From contig JABWDB010000008.1 of NCBI GenBank assembly GCA_019614645.1, positions 7,192,001-7,256,000 of the forward strand: a stretch of 64,000 nucleotides of DNA, in the 5' to 3' direction. The notes beneath the pieces are model-generated. The model made no database searches and was not told where the DNA came from. It worked only from the letters and a program-made list of their open reading frames with translations. This stretch comes from Stratiolaelaps scimitus. Taxonomy: Eukaryota > Arthropoda > Arachnida > Mesostigmata > Laelapidae. Numbering within the stretch: the stretch's first letter is position 1; each line of letters starts with the position of its first letter. Shown here in pieces: positions 38,604 through 49,770 of the stretch. The position numbers and the translations under genes were made by a program.

Positions 38604-41028
38604 CTGCAAACGAGCATTTGTGAGGGTTAGTGAGGACAGGTGATTAGACACCGACTATGTGATCTGGAAAATCCAGCCAAGTTCCTTCGCAAATTGGGAT
38701 ACAACACAGGAAAATAACATAGCACACATCCGTAGGTTTGTACATGCTTATATATGGACACATACACACGCTCTATTGTACGTTATAGCATATGCTATAA
38801 TATAAATGGAAACAAGTGTTCGGCTTTTCTGCATGAACAGGTCAGGCACAGTCTGTTTCTGGGGTACTCACGCCCTATGAAATAGTGAAGGGCTGAGAAT
38901 ATTTGGAGGGGCTTCAAGTTTCTTCGACCATTGACAAGTTAATCTCTACAAATGATGTCAATACCATTGTACACGAAAGGCGGATAGATGTTAGGTGATA
39001 TGATTGAGGAAATGTCGGTTGTTTCCGCCACTATGCTTTTCTAACAAAACTCCCCATTAGATGATTTCAGGTGTTCAGGGTCGAGTGCACACGAATCCAA
39101 TTTTCCCTGGATATCGCTTACTGTGGATAATCCACAGAGCAATATATCACTATTTGAGCAATGCAAAACGCATGTCTGCCCAAATACATATGTATTGTTT
39201 AGGGGCCACCTGGCGGTTTTGATCTCGTCAATCAAACGAAATGGAAAACATGGATCATATCGAAACTTATTGAGAAATTGCCGCAAACAGAAACATACTG
39301 GTTATTGTACTACATTACTATATTTGTCATTAGACTATGTGAAGTCCAAAATGATAACATATAATATCAGTCCATATGCATGAGGACATGTTTGGTATCC
39401 GCATGTGAGCCATCGTACACGAAGCAACTTGAACAACGATCGGTTGCACGAATCGGTAACACCATAGACGAATTTACGGGTCAGCGCGAAATGATAAATT
39501 AAACAATATTACCAGACAAGTACGAGACAAGAAAAACAAACATGAGAATTCCCTTTTCCTCTCTCCTTCTTACCAATATTAAACAAGGCTTGCAGGGTTT
39601 TACAATGCAGGGCTACACTCCAAAGTCACTTTTATCCTACGGACGACTACAATAATGGCTGGAACGATTATATATTCAGCCCAGAGGGCATGGGGTTGAT
39701 TTGCCAACGTGCTGTACCATTTTCAAAATAGCCATGGACATGAAGAGGTCACTAAGTTTTCATCACTAACATCTGATATCAGCGAAAAAAGAGAAGACCA
39801 GGTTTCCGGTGGACACGCGAGCCCCGTTCTGCCCGTTTGATTGCTCTCTGTTTGTTGCGTACTTCGACGAAAGTATTTAACATCTCATTGGAGAAGAACA
39901 CAGCAAACTAGTTTTTGGAAACACCATTTTCACTTGGCCTATTTCACGCGAGTCAATGTATGCGAGATTCGACATTCTACCAAATTCACGGCGATTCAAC
40001 TGTTATCAACAATGCTCATTCGGGGGCTAATGATCGTTTGAGTGTGCGCAATTCGCACTACTGGTACATTAGTATGGGTAGAGCACTGAATCAATTCGTT
40101 TATGCGATAAAGTTGCCGTCCCTGGCTCTAATAAACTTAATAGGGATTGGGTCGAAAAATCTGTCAAACTGTCCCTGGATTCTGTCCCGCGTCGACGTCG
40201 GTGGCGCGGTGCACTCGTCTTGCACATTTTCATTTAGGGGTCCGTCGTTCGAAGCAATGCAAAAGCAATACCGTAGACAATAAATGTTGCCTGAGCTCGC
40301 AAGTAGACTTTGGGAGACCCTCGGAGGCTGCCAAAAGTCACTCCATGCGACCTCAGTATATCCGCTCGATTCGAACTCCTCGTTCTTCCGTTCCGTTTAG
40401 ATTGGGGGCACTTTACTTTCTGTTGCACGTAGATCCCCGTATTCAGGGGGCATTTCATCACCGACGAATGTTCTCTCAGGCGCACGAGTAAACAAATCTC
40501 AAAAATTGCAAATCAGCGCATCACTTGCTTTTCGTATACCTCAAAAGAAGCACAATGGACAGCAGACATGTCACAAAGTGTCAACTCCGCCGCCACTTCA
40601 GGGGAGGCTTCGCAGCTTGATGGTAACCTAGATCATCAGGAATCGAAAGCGCTGTTTACAGATTCAGCCGGTGGGGGGTATTTACAGCTTACCCCGGACT
40701 ATCTACGTATCTATCGTGCATTCGTGTATCACCGTTTAGTGCGGCACAGCTAACACAGGTATGGGTCGGCTCTTATCATTGGATATGATATACCTTGACT
40801 CGGGCGTGCCTCGCTCATGTCTCGCCGGAGTCGCTCCAGCCGCCTCCGAGCATGGCGTACTCTGACGTACTCTCCGCCCGGCCACCACCTCTCGCTGATA
40901 TCGATTGAGCAGCAGTGGTCGAGCACGGGTTGAGAGATCGTCGATGTTACCGGCGACGTGTAGCAAGCCACTCGGCGCTCAACAGCATGCTCGGCACCTC
41001 AGAGCCAGGGGATGCTGTACAATCATTC

Positions 41029-41103
41029 TGAGACGTTACGTGTATGGTTCGTGTCAGTTACACCTCAAGGAGCGGGCGAACACCCTGACAGCGATTTCTT
41101 GGC
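41029..41103 (+). repeat. 75-bp dispersed repeat, copy A
   Basis: The segment beginning GAGACGTTACGT and containing TTCGTGTCAGTTACAC and CCCTGACAGCGATTTCTTGG recurs at 42,641-42,714 in the same orientation with about ten differences. Ends are not sharply defined and no target-site duplication is evident. Confidence 0.8.
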
Positions 41104-42640
41104 TATACAACGGCTATATGACGGTGATGGCGTTGGTGGTAGGTAGGTACTATGTTCTTTCCTCAAGTCTTCTTTTCTCGTCTTTTTGTTGTCTATCGAC
41201 TCCGCCAGCCTGATTCAATCCCGCGCTGACGGGTGCCTCTCTGCCCGGCCCCCCGCTACAACTGTCCAAGAGACCCTGCCACTTCTCAATCCGCCGACCA
41301 CCGGCCCGGCCGAGCTCGGTCGTTCGCCTCGGTTAAACGCCACGTACGGCCGTAACGTACGCTGCGATAGCTCGGCGGGCTGTCTCGCTTCCGTTTGACT
41401 CCGGCATCGCTTGAGCATCTTCCATGAAATCCTGCTTCGTATCCATATTAACTGATGTGACACGGTGTAGTTCTGTTAGCTACACCCTAAACGACACTGG
41501 GATAGCAGTATCGTCAGAACAGCCACACGTACGTAACTCAGTCGCCAGGCAGAGACTGCGCGTAACACTCTGCTATACGCGTACTATACAGGCTCCGTCG
41601 CCGTCGTACGAGACCATCATCACAGAGACATGTCCCTTGCTGGTGTCTTTTGCTCGCCGGCATTCTCGATCCCTCGATCCTCTCGGTGTCGACAGCGATC
41701 AGCGCGTTGGGCAAATCATGCAGCCGTCATCATCATCAGGATCACTTTCATCATCGGCGTTGCCATCACTAGCAACCGTAGTAGCAGCAGCATCGGAGAC
41801 GAATCTACTCGTTTGAAGGGGATTATCACGAGAGTAACGAAGAGCAGCTAGAGGGCACGGAGTGGAAGCAACGAGTGCTGCAGCATCCAGTGGGGCAGCG
41901 TCCGTTGCTCCACTCTGCTCCAGAGATCCACGGCGAGAAGGGTTGCTAATAGCTGCTGAATGCTCTTGGGAGACGCTCACGTACAATTGTTCAACAGTTG
42001 TCGCATGTGTCACTTGGAATAGTGCGGCTGGAGACCACCAGCCACGGCCATGTATAGCCAGCCCCAGACCACCACCACCTTCCGTCCCCCTCCCGAGAGC
42101 TTCCATCCCAGAATATCGGTAACAAGAGCGGCTAGAGAGAGTTATACCCGTGCGGGAGAGGCGCCTCGAGGTGTTTTTTTTGATTCTTCGCGTCTTGTTG
42201 TCGGCCTCAGTACCGACTCGGACAGCTTCGAGATTCGGAACGGGTGTCACAAACGATGCAGTAAATGAGCAGGAGTACGCTGGGACAGAGACCGGATATA
42301 ATTATCGACTTGATAGAACGAATATTTCAGACACGTGGGATGTGTGTTAATTAACAAATTATCAACTCGGAACTACTAACGAGATAGAGGAGGCACAGGA
42401 GAGAGTGAAAGGGGATTGTTATTCAAAATGGATGCGAGGTTGTCAAGAAGAGTCGTCTGTAGAAAAGTTGGGCAAAAAATCACATCCACACATATGTGTA
42501 CATATCTTTAATGAACGTGCTAAACAAGATAGAAATATAATTCTGCATGATTCCTACATTGTGATTTAAGTTTAGCCCCTTTCAATCCAGCTTCAATCTA
42601 CCAAGGCATAAGGTTACAATGAAATTGGCATCATTCCTTT

Positions 42641-42714
42641 TGAGACATTACGTACATCGTTCGTGTCAGTTACACGTCAGGTAGCGGGCGAACGCCCTGA
42701 CAGCGATTTCTTGG
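42641..42714 (+). repeat. 75-bp dispersed repeat, copy B
   Basis: Second copy of the 41,029-41,103 repeat, about 1.6 kb downstream in the same orientation. A local duplication or two fragments of one interspersed element would both fit. Confidence 0.8.
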
Positions 42715-43782
42715 CCTGGAGACGACGTCCTTCGTCATCGTGTCGCTGAGGGGCCTTAAACAGATTCCGAGTACACGTTGTTTTGCTCATGTAGATGCTC
42801 ATGTTAGGTAGGTGCGTTAGAAACGCTCCCGGTTTTATATCTCGACTATTTTGCTAATTCTTAAGCTCAACTTTTTCGACAACTCTCATCTAAATTGTGC
42901 CTGTCTATACCTGTGGTGCCACGGTACTTTAGCCTTAATATACCCTTTGCCAAACTAGTAAAGAGACCATAAAAATGATTCATTTGGGACACCGTCGAGG
43001 TAAAGTCTAATAACCAAGGCTTTGCAAGTGCATTTAGTGAGCACAGCACAGAAGGTTGACTATATTATTTCGCTTCTTAGATGAAACCTACTTGTGCGTT
43101 TAAGTGAGAAACACCAATGTGGGAAGAGCCCAACATACCCTTATTCTATTTGGTCTTCGTAGCATTTTTGCCCAGAAGCGTTCGAAAAAGGTAGGTTTTT
43201 TTTACTATTTCGAAATCGATATTTAATAAACATTATGTTTCGATATAATTAAAGGTGCACGATTAACATAGCGACATAGCTTGTATTGTTCGTTGTATTC
43301 ACTTCGAGGAAAGGTCGGTTCGAAAGGGATCGACACACGGGTTCAATGTCGAAGGATCATAGATCAAATAGTTCATCATAGAGATCCACCTAGATATCGC
43401 TCGTAATTAGTATGCCTCATAGTGTTGAGCAGTTAGGAATTTTTTGAGATGGATGAATTTTGCTATCATCATTACTCAATTAAATATCATTGTATTCGTT
43501 TATAGCTCATCCACGCCGGCTTAGCTACATAGGTATACACTCATTGAACCTGATGACGAGAAACGGTTGAACCGAGAAAATCTAGACGTAATGTTTAAAC
43601 TCGCTTTATCCCTTTAAATCTCCTGAATCTAGCCCAAACGATCCATTAGGCTCTCTCGCACCTCTGCAGTGGCCGGCGCTTTTAAATATGCCCCTTAATG
43701 CTAGTGTCAAACAGTCTGCACGGGGTAAGCAGGTGCGTGTGTACAGTGGAGCCAAGGTGATTGATCAAATTGTTCGTGAAGT

Positions 43783-43787
43783 TCAGT
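43783..43787 (+). promoter_or_regulatory. Possible initiator (TCAGT), allergen-like gene 1
   Basis: An arthropod-type initiator TCAGT lies about 30 bases before the ATG at 43,813. No convincing TATA box is at the expected distance. The resulting 5' UTR would be very short, so this is a tentative assignment. Confidence 0.25.
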
Positions 43788-43812
43788 CGGTCGCAACGAA
43801 TCAACTACAACC

Positions 43813-45664
43813 ATGTTCCGAGTCGTCGCTGTGTGCGTCCTGGGGCTTGTGCTCACCAGCGTCACCGTCAGAGCCGAATCCAATGATGGTAGGTAGCAGA
43901 GCTACGATTTCGAATTGAGACCGACATTTCTGCGGTTATCCTGCTGACTTATAGCCACACCCGACTGCTCGGGTTTTAATCGGTTTCCATCACAATTATA
44001 ATGTCCCTAAGTTATCTCGTCAACTTCGTTGAAGCTCTTACCTTCTGCCCTTATCGCAGTACAGCTTAGATCTACAAAAGTGACGATATGCAGTTCTATA
44101 TTCAAGACGGCTAAAGTGATTACACATTTGCTTATCACAGGAAACGAGATCTTCGATGCAATCTTGGAGCAGATAAGAGACACGGACGCGATTAGGGTGC
44201 TCTCGTTGGATGATATCCGATTTGGCTTCGAGAAGAAGGTGAGAACTACTGTAAAATCAGATGGAAAATGGAAGCGTTCAATTGGTAAATTGAAACAGTT
44301 TTTTTTTTCGATATAATTCGTACACGGGCCAGACTATTATGATATATTTAGAATAACTTTCCAATATGAATTGATTCTTTTATGCAAGTACTTGCGACCT
44401 ACCCGGTCGATCGAAAGAGAGATTCCATTCAATGCTATATTTACGTTGTAACATTCGACTGACGATATTCATCTTCATAGATTGGATTCCTAGTCGTTCA
44501 CGGCGAGGCAAAATTGCATGATGGTATCGTGACAGGTCTGGATACGATGCACCGAATTGGTAAGTCAGACGATCTAAACCCATGCGATTTCTAATTATTT
44601 TTTTTGGGTACAGTCTGGATTACATTTGAGTCATACGAAGAAATGATAGCAGCTGCCAAATAGCTAAAGCACAGGCACATTTTGATTCAATATTTCAATT
44701 AAATTTTGGTTTATTGAGGGAACTGCAGTTTTTTCTTTTACAATTCTCTAAGTTCTCGTTAAAATAATACTAACGAGGACACTTGTCGAAGATACTTGAA
44801 GCTCAAAAATATTTAAGGATAAATAATATTAAAAACAAAATAAATAATCCTAAATAGTACTACGACTTAAAACGATACCAGCGAAGACACTTGTTTAAGA
44901 TACTTGAAGACACTTGTTGCCTCACAGCGCGGGTATTGTAAGCAAGGCTTTATTTCGTTCACAGGAGACGCCACCGTGCGGGAGTTCGACGATGGCTCGA
45001 TGAAGATCAAGTGCAGCCTTGGAATGGGCACAGTCGATTTCAGCTACCGGGGCACAGTCACGTTCATGGATCTCGGGCCCTCAATCAAAATGAATTCTCA
45101 AAGCAGCTACGTTATCGTCGATGCCGAGATCGAGCGTGACATTGAGGGAATTGCCAAAATGAGGAACTTTAGGATCAGGTAATCGAGTACATTAGCAGAT
45201 GTATTATGGATCTTCACGTTATACACCATGTTGATAAGGAACAACACGTTTGTCTTGAAGAGCCCGCTGCAAAATGAGGTCACCCTATTTTTGGATGATA
45301 AACATACATGACTAGATTTGCCGTACAGTGCCAATAAGTACGAGGAGGCCAATTCTGACGGACATTGACCTCATATGTTAACTGGACCTCTGTTTAGTTA
45401 TTCTCTTAAGACAAGAACAATCAATAGCAGCGATTCATCGAGTGACCATAAACAATTTTCATGCTTGTCGTCCACAGGAGCTTCGAACAACCGCAGGTGA
45501 ATTTCTCGGGTCTCGGTCCCCTCAAATGGGTCAATAAGCTGCTGATGCGTCCGGTCGTGCGTTTCCTTGACCCGATCATCAAAAAGGCTGTCGAAGTCAC
45601 CGTTAGAGGCATCATCGAGAAGAAGCTGCCAGGAATCATGGCCAAAGTTGATTTCCACGAGTAA
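43813..45664 (+). CDS. Group 7 mite-allergen-like secreted protein, paralog 1
   Basis: Five exons, 43,813-43,888, 44,141-44,238, 44,481-44,559, 44,965-45,178 and 45,478-45,664, join in phases 1, 0, 1, 2 to give 217 residues, the usual size for Der p 7-type proteins. Residues 1 to about 21 form a signal peptide ending TVRA. The mature chain has an amphipathic start (EIFDAILEQIRDTDAIRVL), a conserved HGEAKLHDG-VTGLDT block, a single Cys in KIKCSLGMG, a YRGTVTFMDLGPSIKMNS block, and a carboxyl-terminal amphipathic helix (FLDPIIKKAVEVTVRGIIE). Group 7 allergens adopt an elongated BPI/JHBP-like super-roll fold that binds lipidic ligands. Extracellular lipid binding is therefore inferred. A sequon NFS lies in exon 5. 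A tandem paralog lies about 9 kb downstream. Confidence 0.92.
44680..44775 (-). repeat. Retroposon tail fragment in allergen-gene intron
   Basis: It lies in intron 3 of allergen-like gene 1. It shares TTTATTGAGGGAACTGC and AAGTTCTCGTTAAAATAATA with 8,196-8,285, and TTTTACAA with the other tails. Read on the minus strand it ends in CAATAAAC plus an A/T-rich tail. A directly repeated 28-base unit follows at 44,774-44,801 and 44,881-44,909. Confidence 0.55.
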
Positions 45665-45782
45665 TCGACGGTCGCCATTCGACAAAATGACCCAATGTGT
45701 TTCAGGCATCGGGTGGAACTATTGCGCGCGAGCAACGAAGCGTATAGAGCATTGTTGAAAGAGGAAGAAACGGGTCTTGCAA

Positions 45783-45788
45783 AATAAA
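45783..45788 (+). terminator. Poly(A) signal, allergen-like gene 1
   Basis: AATAAA about 120 bases after the stop codon at 45,664, a normal spacing for a compact 3' UTR. Confidence 0.65.
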
Positions 45789-46153
45789 TGAAACCAACTC
45801 GAATTGAAACCTATGCTAAAAACAAAACTGTTCCTGAATGTGAGCTTGCTGTGAAAGAACGCGATGTGCTTGCCTCGTTAGATACTTAGTAGGGGCTCAT
45901 TATGTCAGCTATATTCGCCAACATGTAAGCAATGAATGAGACGAAGTGTTTACCACGTATGTAGGCTTCACTAGATGTAGAAGCCGGATTTTTTTGTACG
46001 TCACGTTTATATGTATGCCTAACTCACCCATGTAGCCTGTGACGCCTGTAGTGACACGATACCGCCTTGAGGTTTCACAGTAATCGAACTGAACACAGAG
46101 GCGAGATTATACACAAACAAATGCAAAACGCCTGAAACGCCCCTTTATGATTC

Positions 46154-46254
46154 GGTACCTAATATATATATATATATATTTTTTTTTCAGCTGACCCTCA
46201 GCTGTTCCCCTATCTGACAGGCCTCAGCTCTCAACCTTTTGGTACCTAATATAT
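46154..46254 (-). mobile_element. Poly(A) retroposon copy 2 with 14-bp target duplication
   Basis: The insertion (46,168-46,240, minus orientation) is flanked by identical 14-base direct repeats GGTACCTAATATAT at 46,154-46,167 and 46,241-46,254. On the minus strand it begins inside the shared core (AAAAGGTTGAGAGCTGAGG) and ends GTCAGCTG followed by A9 and an (AT)n run. The variable 5' truncation, poly(A) tail and long target-site duplication are hallmarks of target-primed reverse transcription by a LINE machinery. Confidence 0.85.
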
Positions 46255-47275
46255 TAACTTAGTTATTGTCTAGACAATCTAGGATTACCTTTATATTTTA
46301 GGGGGGGTAACGGGAACGCCAGATGCACACACGATACCGGGAAGGGTGGTGCTGTTGAACATCGTCAACAGTTCCATAGGGGGGAGGCGGTCATGATGTT
46401 GGCATGCATTAGTATGCCAACACACCCCCTTTATAGAAAAAAAAAAAGATGCACACACACGTTGAGAGCCAGGCCTACACGTCCTGGACTTATCCAACAT
46501 CCGCTTTGCCCTTCTTCGACCATTAACGCGTTGTGAGGTAATGCGCACATTCTCAGGTTTGAGTTGCTCCAAGGAAGGATTGCTTGTTTGTTGAGTCCTT
46601 ATGGCACTCCCGTTTCGAAATGGGTTTCTTTCCCAAAAGATGCTTTGTGTTAATTTTTCCATGAGCCGTAAACTAATAACGAACCCCGGTGTGAGTCATT
46701 TTTGGCTGAACTATTGTGATCGTTTCAATCTGTTGAACGAAATGTCAGACTTGCCTGTGAAAGGATAAACAACTCTAGATAACATGTGTCTGTGTGTGTG
46801 TGTGGTCTGTGTTTGTTTGTGCATTTCTGGCGGTGTGTCTCAGAAAGCCACTATGCCAGAAAGCCCCCGAACGAATTTCCGTGTGCCAACACTGCCGCGG
46901 GTCAAGAGTTCGCGGAAACGTTCAACCAAGCACGTTTCACAAACATCAGACGCTGCTAAGAGCAGTGGGAACTACGTTATTGCCGAAAATCGATTTAGTA
47001 CTCTATTTTTTCTCAATAGTACCATCTTCGAGGCGGGTACAAATAATGTGATTAAAAAGTTTTTAATTAAAGGGACAAAGTGCTACCCTGTACATTTGAA
47101 CTACTGTACAGTTGTTCACGCTTTTATCTCGAAAGGGGTAACAGGCCGTCATTGTGCGGCCAGCAATCAATTGGACATCTCGCCTCCGTGCGGTCCCGGA
47201 ATGTGGCTGCCTCGGATGCGCCTGCTGTGCCCCTCACTTCCAGATTTGCTTCGTACGGCACTAGCAAGTGTCTAT

Positions 47276-47464
47276 GATACTAGAGAAATCAAAACTATTT
47301 TTCGAGCTGACCCTCAGCTGTTCCCCTATCTCTGACAGGCCTCAGCTCTTAACCTTTTAGGTATTACTATAAGGACCTGTCGGGGCCACCTTTGCTTATT
47401 GTCTTCCTCTTACTCGTACCTGGCAAGAATCTTCAGATAAAGAAAGATGATACTAGAGAAATCA
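47276..47464 (-). mobile_element. Poly(A) retroposon copy 3 with 18-bp target duplication
   Basis: Identical 18-base repeats ATGATACTAGAGAAATCA at 47,276-47,293 and 47,447-47,464 bracket a 153-base insertion, which is the longest copy in the window. On the minus strand the insertion ends GTCAGCTCGAAAAATAGTTTT. It shares the core from TGGCCCCGACAG to GTCAGCT with copy 1. I see no RNA polymerase III A/B boxes, so a truncated LINE 3' end is as likely as a SINE. Confidence 0.88.
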
Positions 47465-47634
47465 GCAACCGTTTGATCTGGACTGATCGATTTATTAACA
47501 GAACGACAAAACCCTCACTATTCGTTATACTCGCTAAATAGTGAGGAAAACAAAATCGCAAATGACATTTCGACTATCAAACATCCTGAATAGACGTGGG
47601 GAGGCTTATGATAGGCCACTAATTGCCGACGCTG

Positions 47635-48387
47635 ATGTTATCTCAGAAGGGTGATGACGAGGGTCCGGAGCAGAACGCGGTGAGTCGGCAGAAACGACGC
47701 TTGAAGCGGCTCCAGCGCAGCCCACGTAACTCGAAGGCGTCAACTTGCGCGGCCCGGGGTTCCGTCGTTGAGTTCCAAAGGTACATCGATGCAATCTATC
47801 CAGCGATTGAGGTTCTGGTTCTGTCCGGGTGCCGCAGCCAGTCACCACAACAAGATCAGCATTTGCGCCATCTCGTCAACAAGTTCCTCCGTATCCTACG
47901 TTCACTGAGGAGTTCCAGTGGGCGTGCACGTGCCCGCCTCAGGGACCGATCAAGGCTGAGTCGCGTCGACGACTTGGTCAATAGCTTCGTCAACGAGTTC
48001 GAGGTTAGGGTACCGCCGTACGAGAACGGTCTCGCGATTGAATTCGAATCTGGGCGCAGGTTGGACTTATGCGAGCACGAGCGTGTCTATCGCGTATTTT
48101 GGATGGGAGTCGAGGGGCGTCCCGTAAAGGCCGTCATCACTCGTAAGACATCCGCAGGTGAAATCGTAACCTATCTGCCACTGAATCGGATGCAGTTCTC
48201 TCTGTGCAAACTGCCTCAGAAGGAGTGGACACTAGTTTCGTTGTATGATGCTAATGGGGAAATTTTCGTTCATCTTCATCTAAAGTGGTGCGGGCCAGGA
48301 GCGCTCATAAACAACTGGGAAGAGCGGCTGAGCGAAGCAGAGGACGATCTGGGCTTATTGCTGCGGCCGAGACCCTGGACCGGCTGA
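47635..48387 (+). CDS. Unrecognised single-exon ORF
   Basis: From ATG 47,635 to the stop at 48,387 this frame encodes 250 residues. It is basic at the amino terminus (QKRRLKRLQR region), then Leu/Arg-rich with a possible helical part (HLRHLVNKFLRILRSLRSS). A more regular carboxyl half follows, with alternating hydrophobic residues (VYRVFWMGVEGRPVKAVI, WTLVSLYDANGEIFVHLHL), suggestive of beta strands. There is no signal peptide and no membrane segment. A TATCTCAG acceptor precedes AAG GGT at 47,644, so this could be an internal or last exon instead of a complete gene. I do not recognise the family. The even amino-acid composition and the absence of low-complexity sequence support a real coding region. 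Confidence 0.55.
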   Translation: MLSQKGDDEGPEQNAVSRQKRRLKRLQRSPRNSKASTCAARGSVVEFQRYIDAIYPAIEVLVLSGCRSQSPQQDQHLRHLVNKFLRILRSLRSSSGRARARLRDRSRLSRVDDLVNSFVNEFEVRVPPYENGLAIEFESGRRLDLCEHERVYRVFWMGVEGRPVKAVITRKTSAGEIVTYLPLNRMQFSLCKLPQKEWTLVSLYDANGEIFVHLHLKWCGPGALINNWEERLSEAEDDLGLLLRPRPWTG

Positions 48388-49770
48388 AATGCGTTCGTAC
48401 GCTTTCGTTGGCAAACAACAACAACGCAGCGTTACCATCAGCATGTGGCACAGGTCATACATATGCCTCGTAGTGGCGTTCATATGCAACTCAAGTGAAT
48501 TGAAGTAAAATAACGGAATTAGGCTTCAATGCTTTGCTCGAGGGTGTCGCTTAACTTTTGAGCCGCACTAGCCAAAGCGAAGGTGAATTTTAGCTGGTCG
48601 ATTTTATAGGTTTCTTTATTCGAGTTGCTTGGAATCCCTATCTTTACGATTGGAGCATCTATCAGCTTGAACTGTAATAAGCAAGAAAACAAGATGAAAT
48701 ATGACGACGAGCAGGAAATAATAATCGGAGACAGTTGTTGTATGTTTCTTCTATTTTAACACCGAAACACGTACAGGTGTCTGCGAGTTGGGGTTCACAG
48801 CGGGAACACCTTCCTACCGAGTGCTGCGATGCTGTACGCGGTGCCTTTATTGGTGGTAACCAGAATCATTCTTCCGGACAGCGCTAGAAGTTGGCAAACA
48901 GCAATGAGTAATCCCTACTCCTGGCCAACAACTCCTGAGCCTTGAGACAATGGTTCGACTCCTGGGCCTTCAGACAATGGTTCGAAGTGGTACCGAGGCC
49001 TGCCATAGAAGGAAGACCGCTGAGGGTCCTCTAAGTTAAGAAAACTATTTAGCCTGGCCTGTTCGAAACGTTGCTAAACTACTACTATACTCCTATACAC
49101 CTATAGCCTAGAAATGGGTGATTTGCTGTTGCTAGAATAGAACCAATTTTGCATATATATTTAAATATAAATATAAATTATATATAAATATATACTAAAT
49201 ATATAAATATATTTTCTCGAATATAAAACAAAGGCCGTCCAGCCTTTGGAACAACTGGGAATCATTTGTCGCCATCCAACTACTAGGGGGAGCTTCACGA
49301 ATCTTCGAAACGATCGATCATTTTTGGGAACGCGATACGGCGCAGAGAGGGTCTTAGAAGATAGGGAAATGCCACAAAAGGGCCATGCCACCCGCAGCCG
49401 CAGCTGTGCTGGCCGATGACTCAACGATCTCTCGATGTCAACTCGCACCAAACAAATGCCTGCATGAAAATGGCATCATTCACATGGTAGCCAGCTATAA
49501 TAGTCGCCAGTAGCGCATTGCTGACCAGCGGTCGGTGAAATCCGCTGTCAACTGTGCAATCACACGGTGATACATAGAATGCTGAGCACTCTCTATCCGT
49601 CTCCGCCTCTCCCACCCTGTAACTTAATGAGTGATGACAATATTCACTCCATACCTGACCTGTGCTCCTGGTGTGATCCACACCGCGCCCCACGTCGACA
49701 ACTGGATGGCGGAGAACTTTGAGAACTATTTCGTAGACGGCAATTAGCTCACTTGCAAGACCCTAACGCA
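48388..49770. other. Intergenic stretch
   Basis: No supported gene. There is a short direct repeat (ACTCCTG-GCCTT-AGACAATGGTTCGA) twice near 48,925-48,985 and AT-rich sequence at 49,150-49,215. A minus-strand ORF at 49,421-49,693 has no recognisable domain. Confidence 0.6.

Larger units (their letters stand above)
38604..43812. other. Intergenic or intronic stretch
   Basis: The missing 5' exons of the minus-strand receptor should lie here, but I could not identify a Cys-rich hormone-receptor or GAIN-like exon with a matching phase-1 donor. A minus-strand ORF at 39,286-39,041 is Cys-containing but unrecognised. The part at 40,740-42,250 is GC-rich with overlapping ORFs on both strands and may be a promoter or first-exon region. 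A repeat of about 75 bp occurs twice (41,029-41,103 and 42,641-42,714), and an 18-bp perfect palindrome sits at 38,783-38,800. Confidence 0.5.
45790..47634. other. Non-coding stretch with two retroposon insertions
   Basis: No supported gene. A plus-strand ORF at 46,784-47,335 is long (183 codons), but it begins in a GT microsatellite and ends inside the retroposon copy at 47,294. It has no recognisable domain, so I reject it. Two poly(A) retroposon copies with target-site duplications are the main content. Confidence 0.65.

Noticed and set aside
41699..42250. 183-codon minus-strand ORF in the GC-rich island
   Set aside because: Several overlapping frames are open on both strands; no signal peptide, domain or matching splice phase to the receptor exons downstream.
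46420..46445. Small hairpin TGTTGGCAT...ATGCCAACA near 46,397-46,425
   Set aside because: Only nine paired bases, no repeat partner found, and within the range expected by chance for this length of sequence.
46784..47335. 183-codon plus-strand ORF
   Set aside because: It starts in a GT-rich microsatellite, ends inside a retroposon insertion and its target duplication, and shows no family resemblance.
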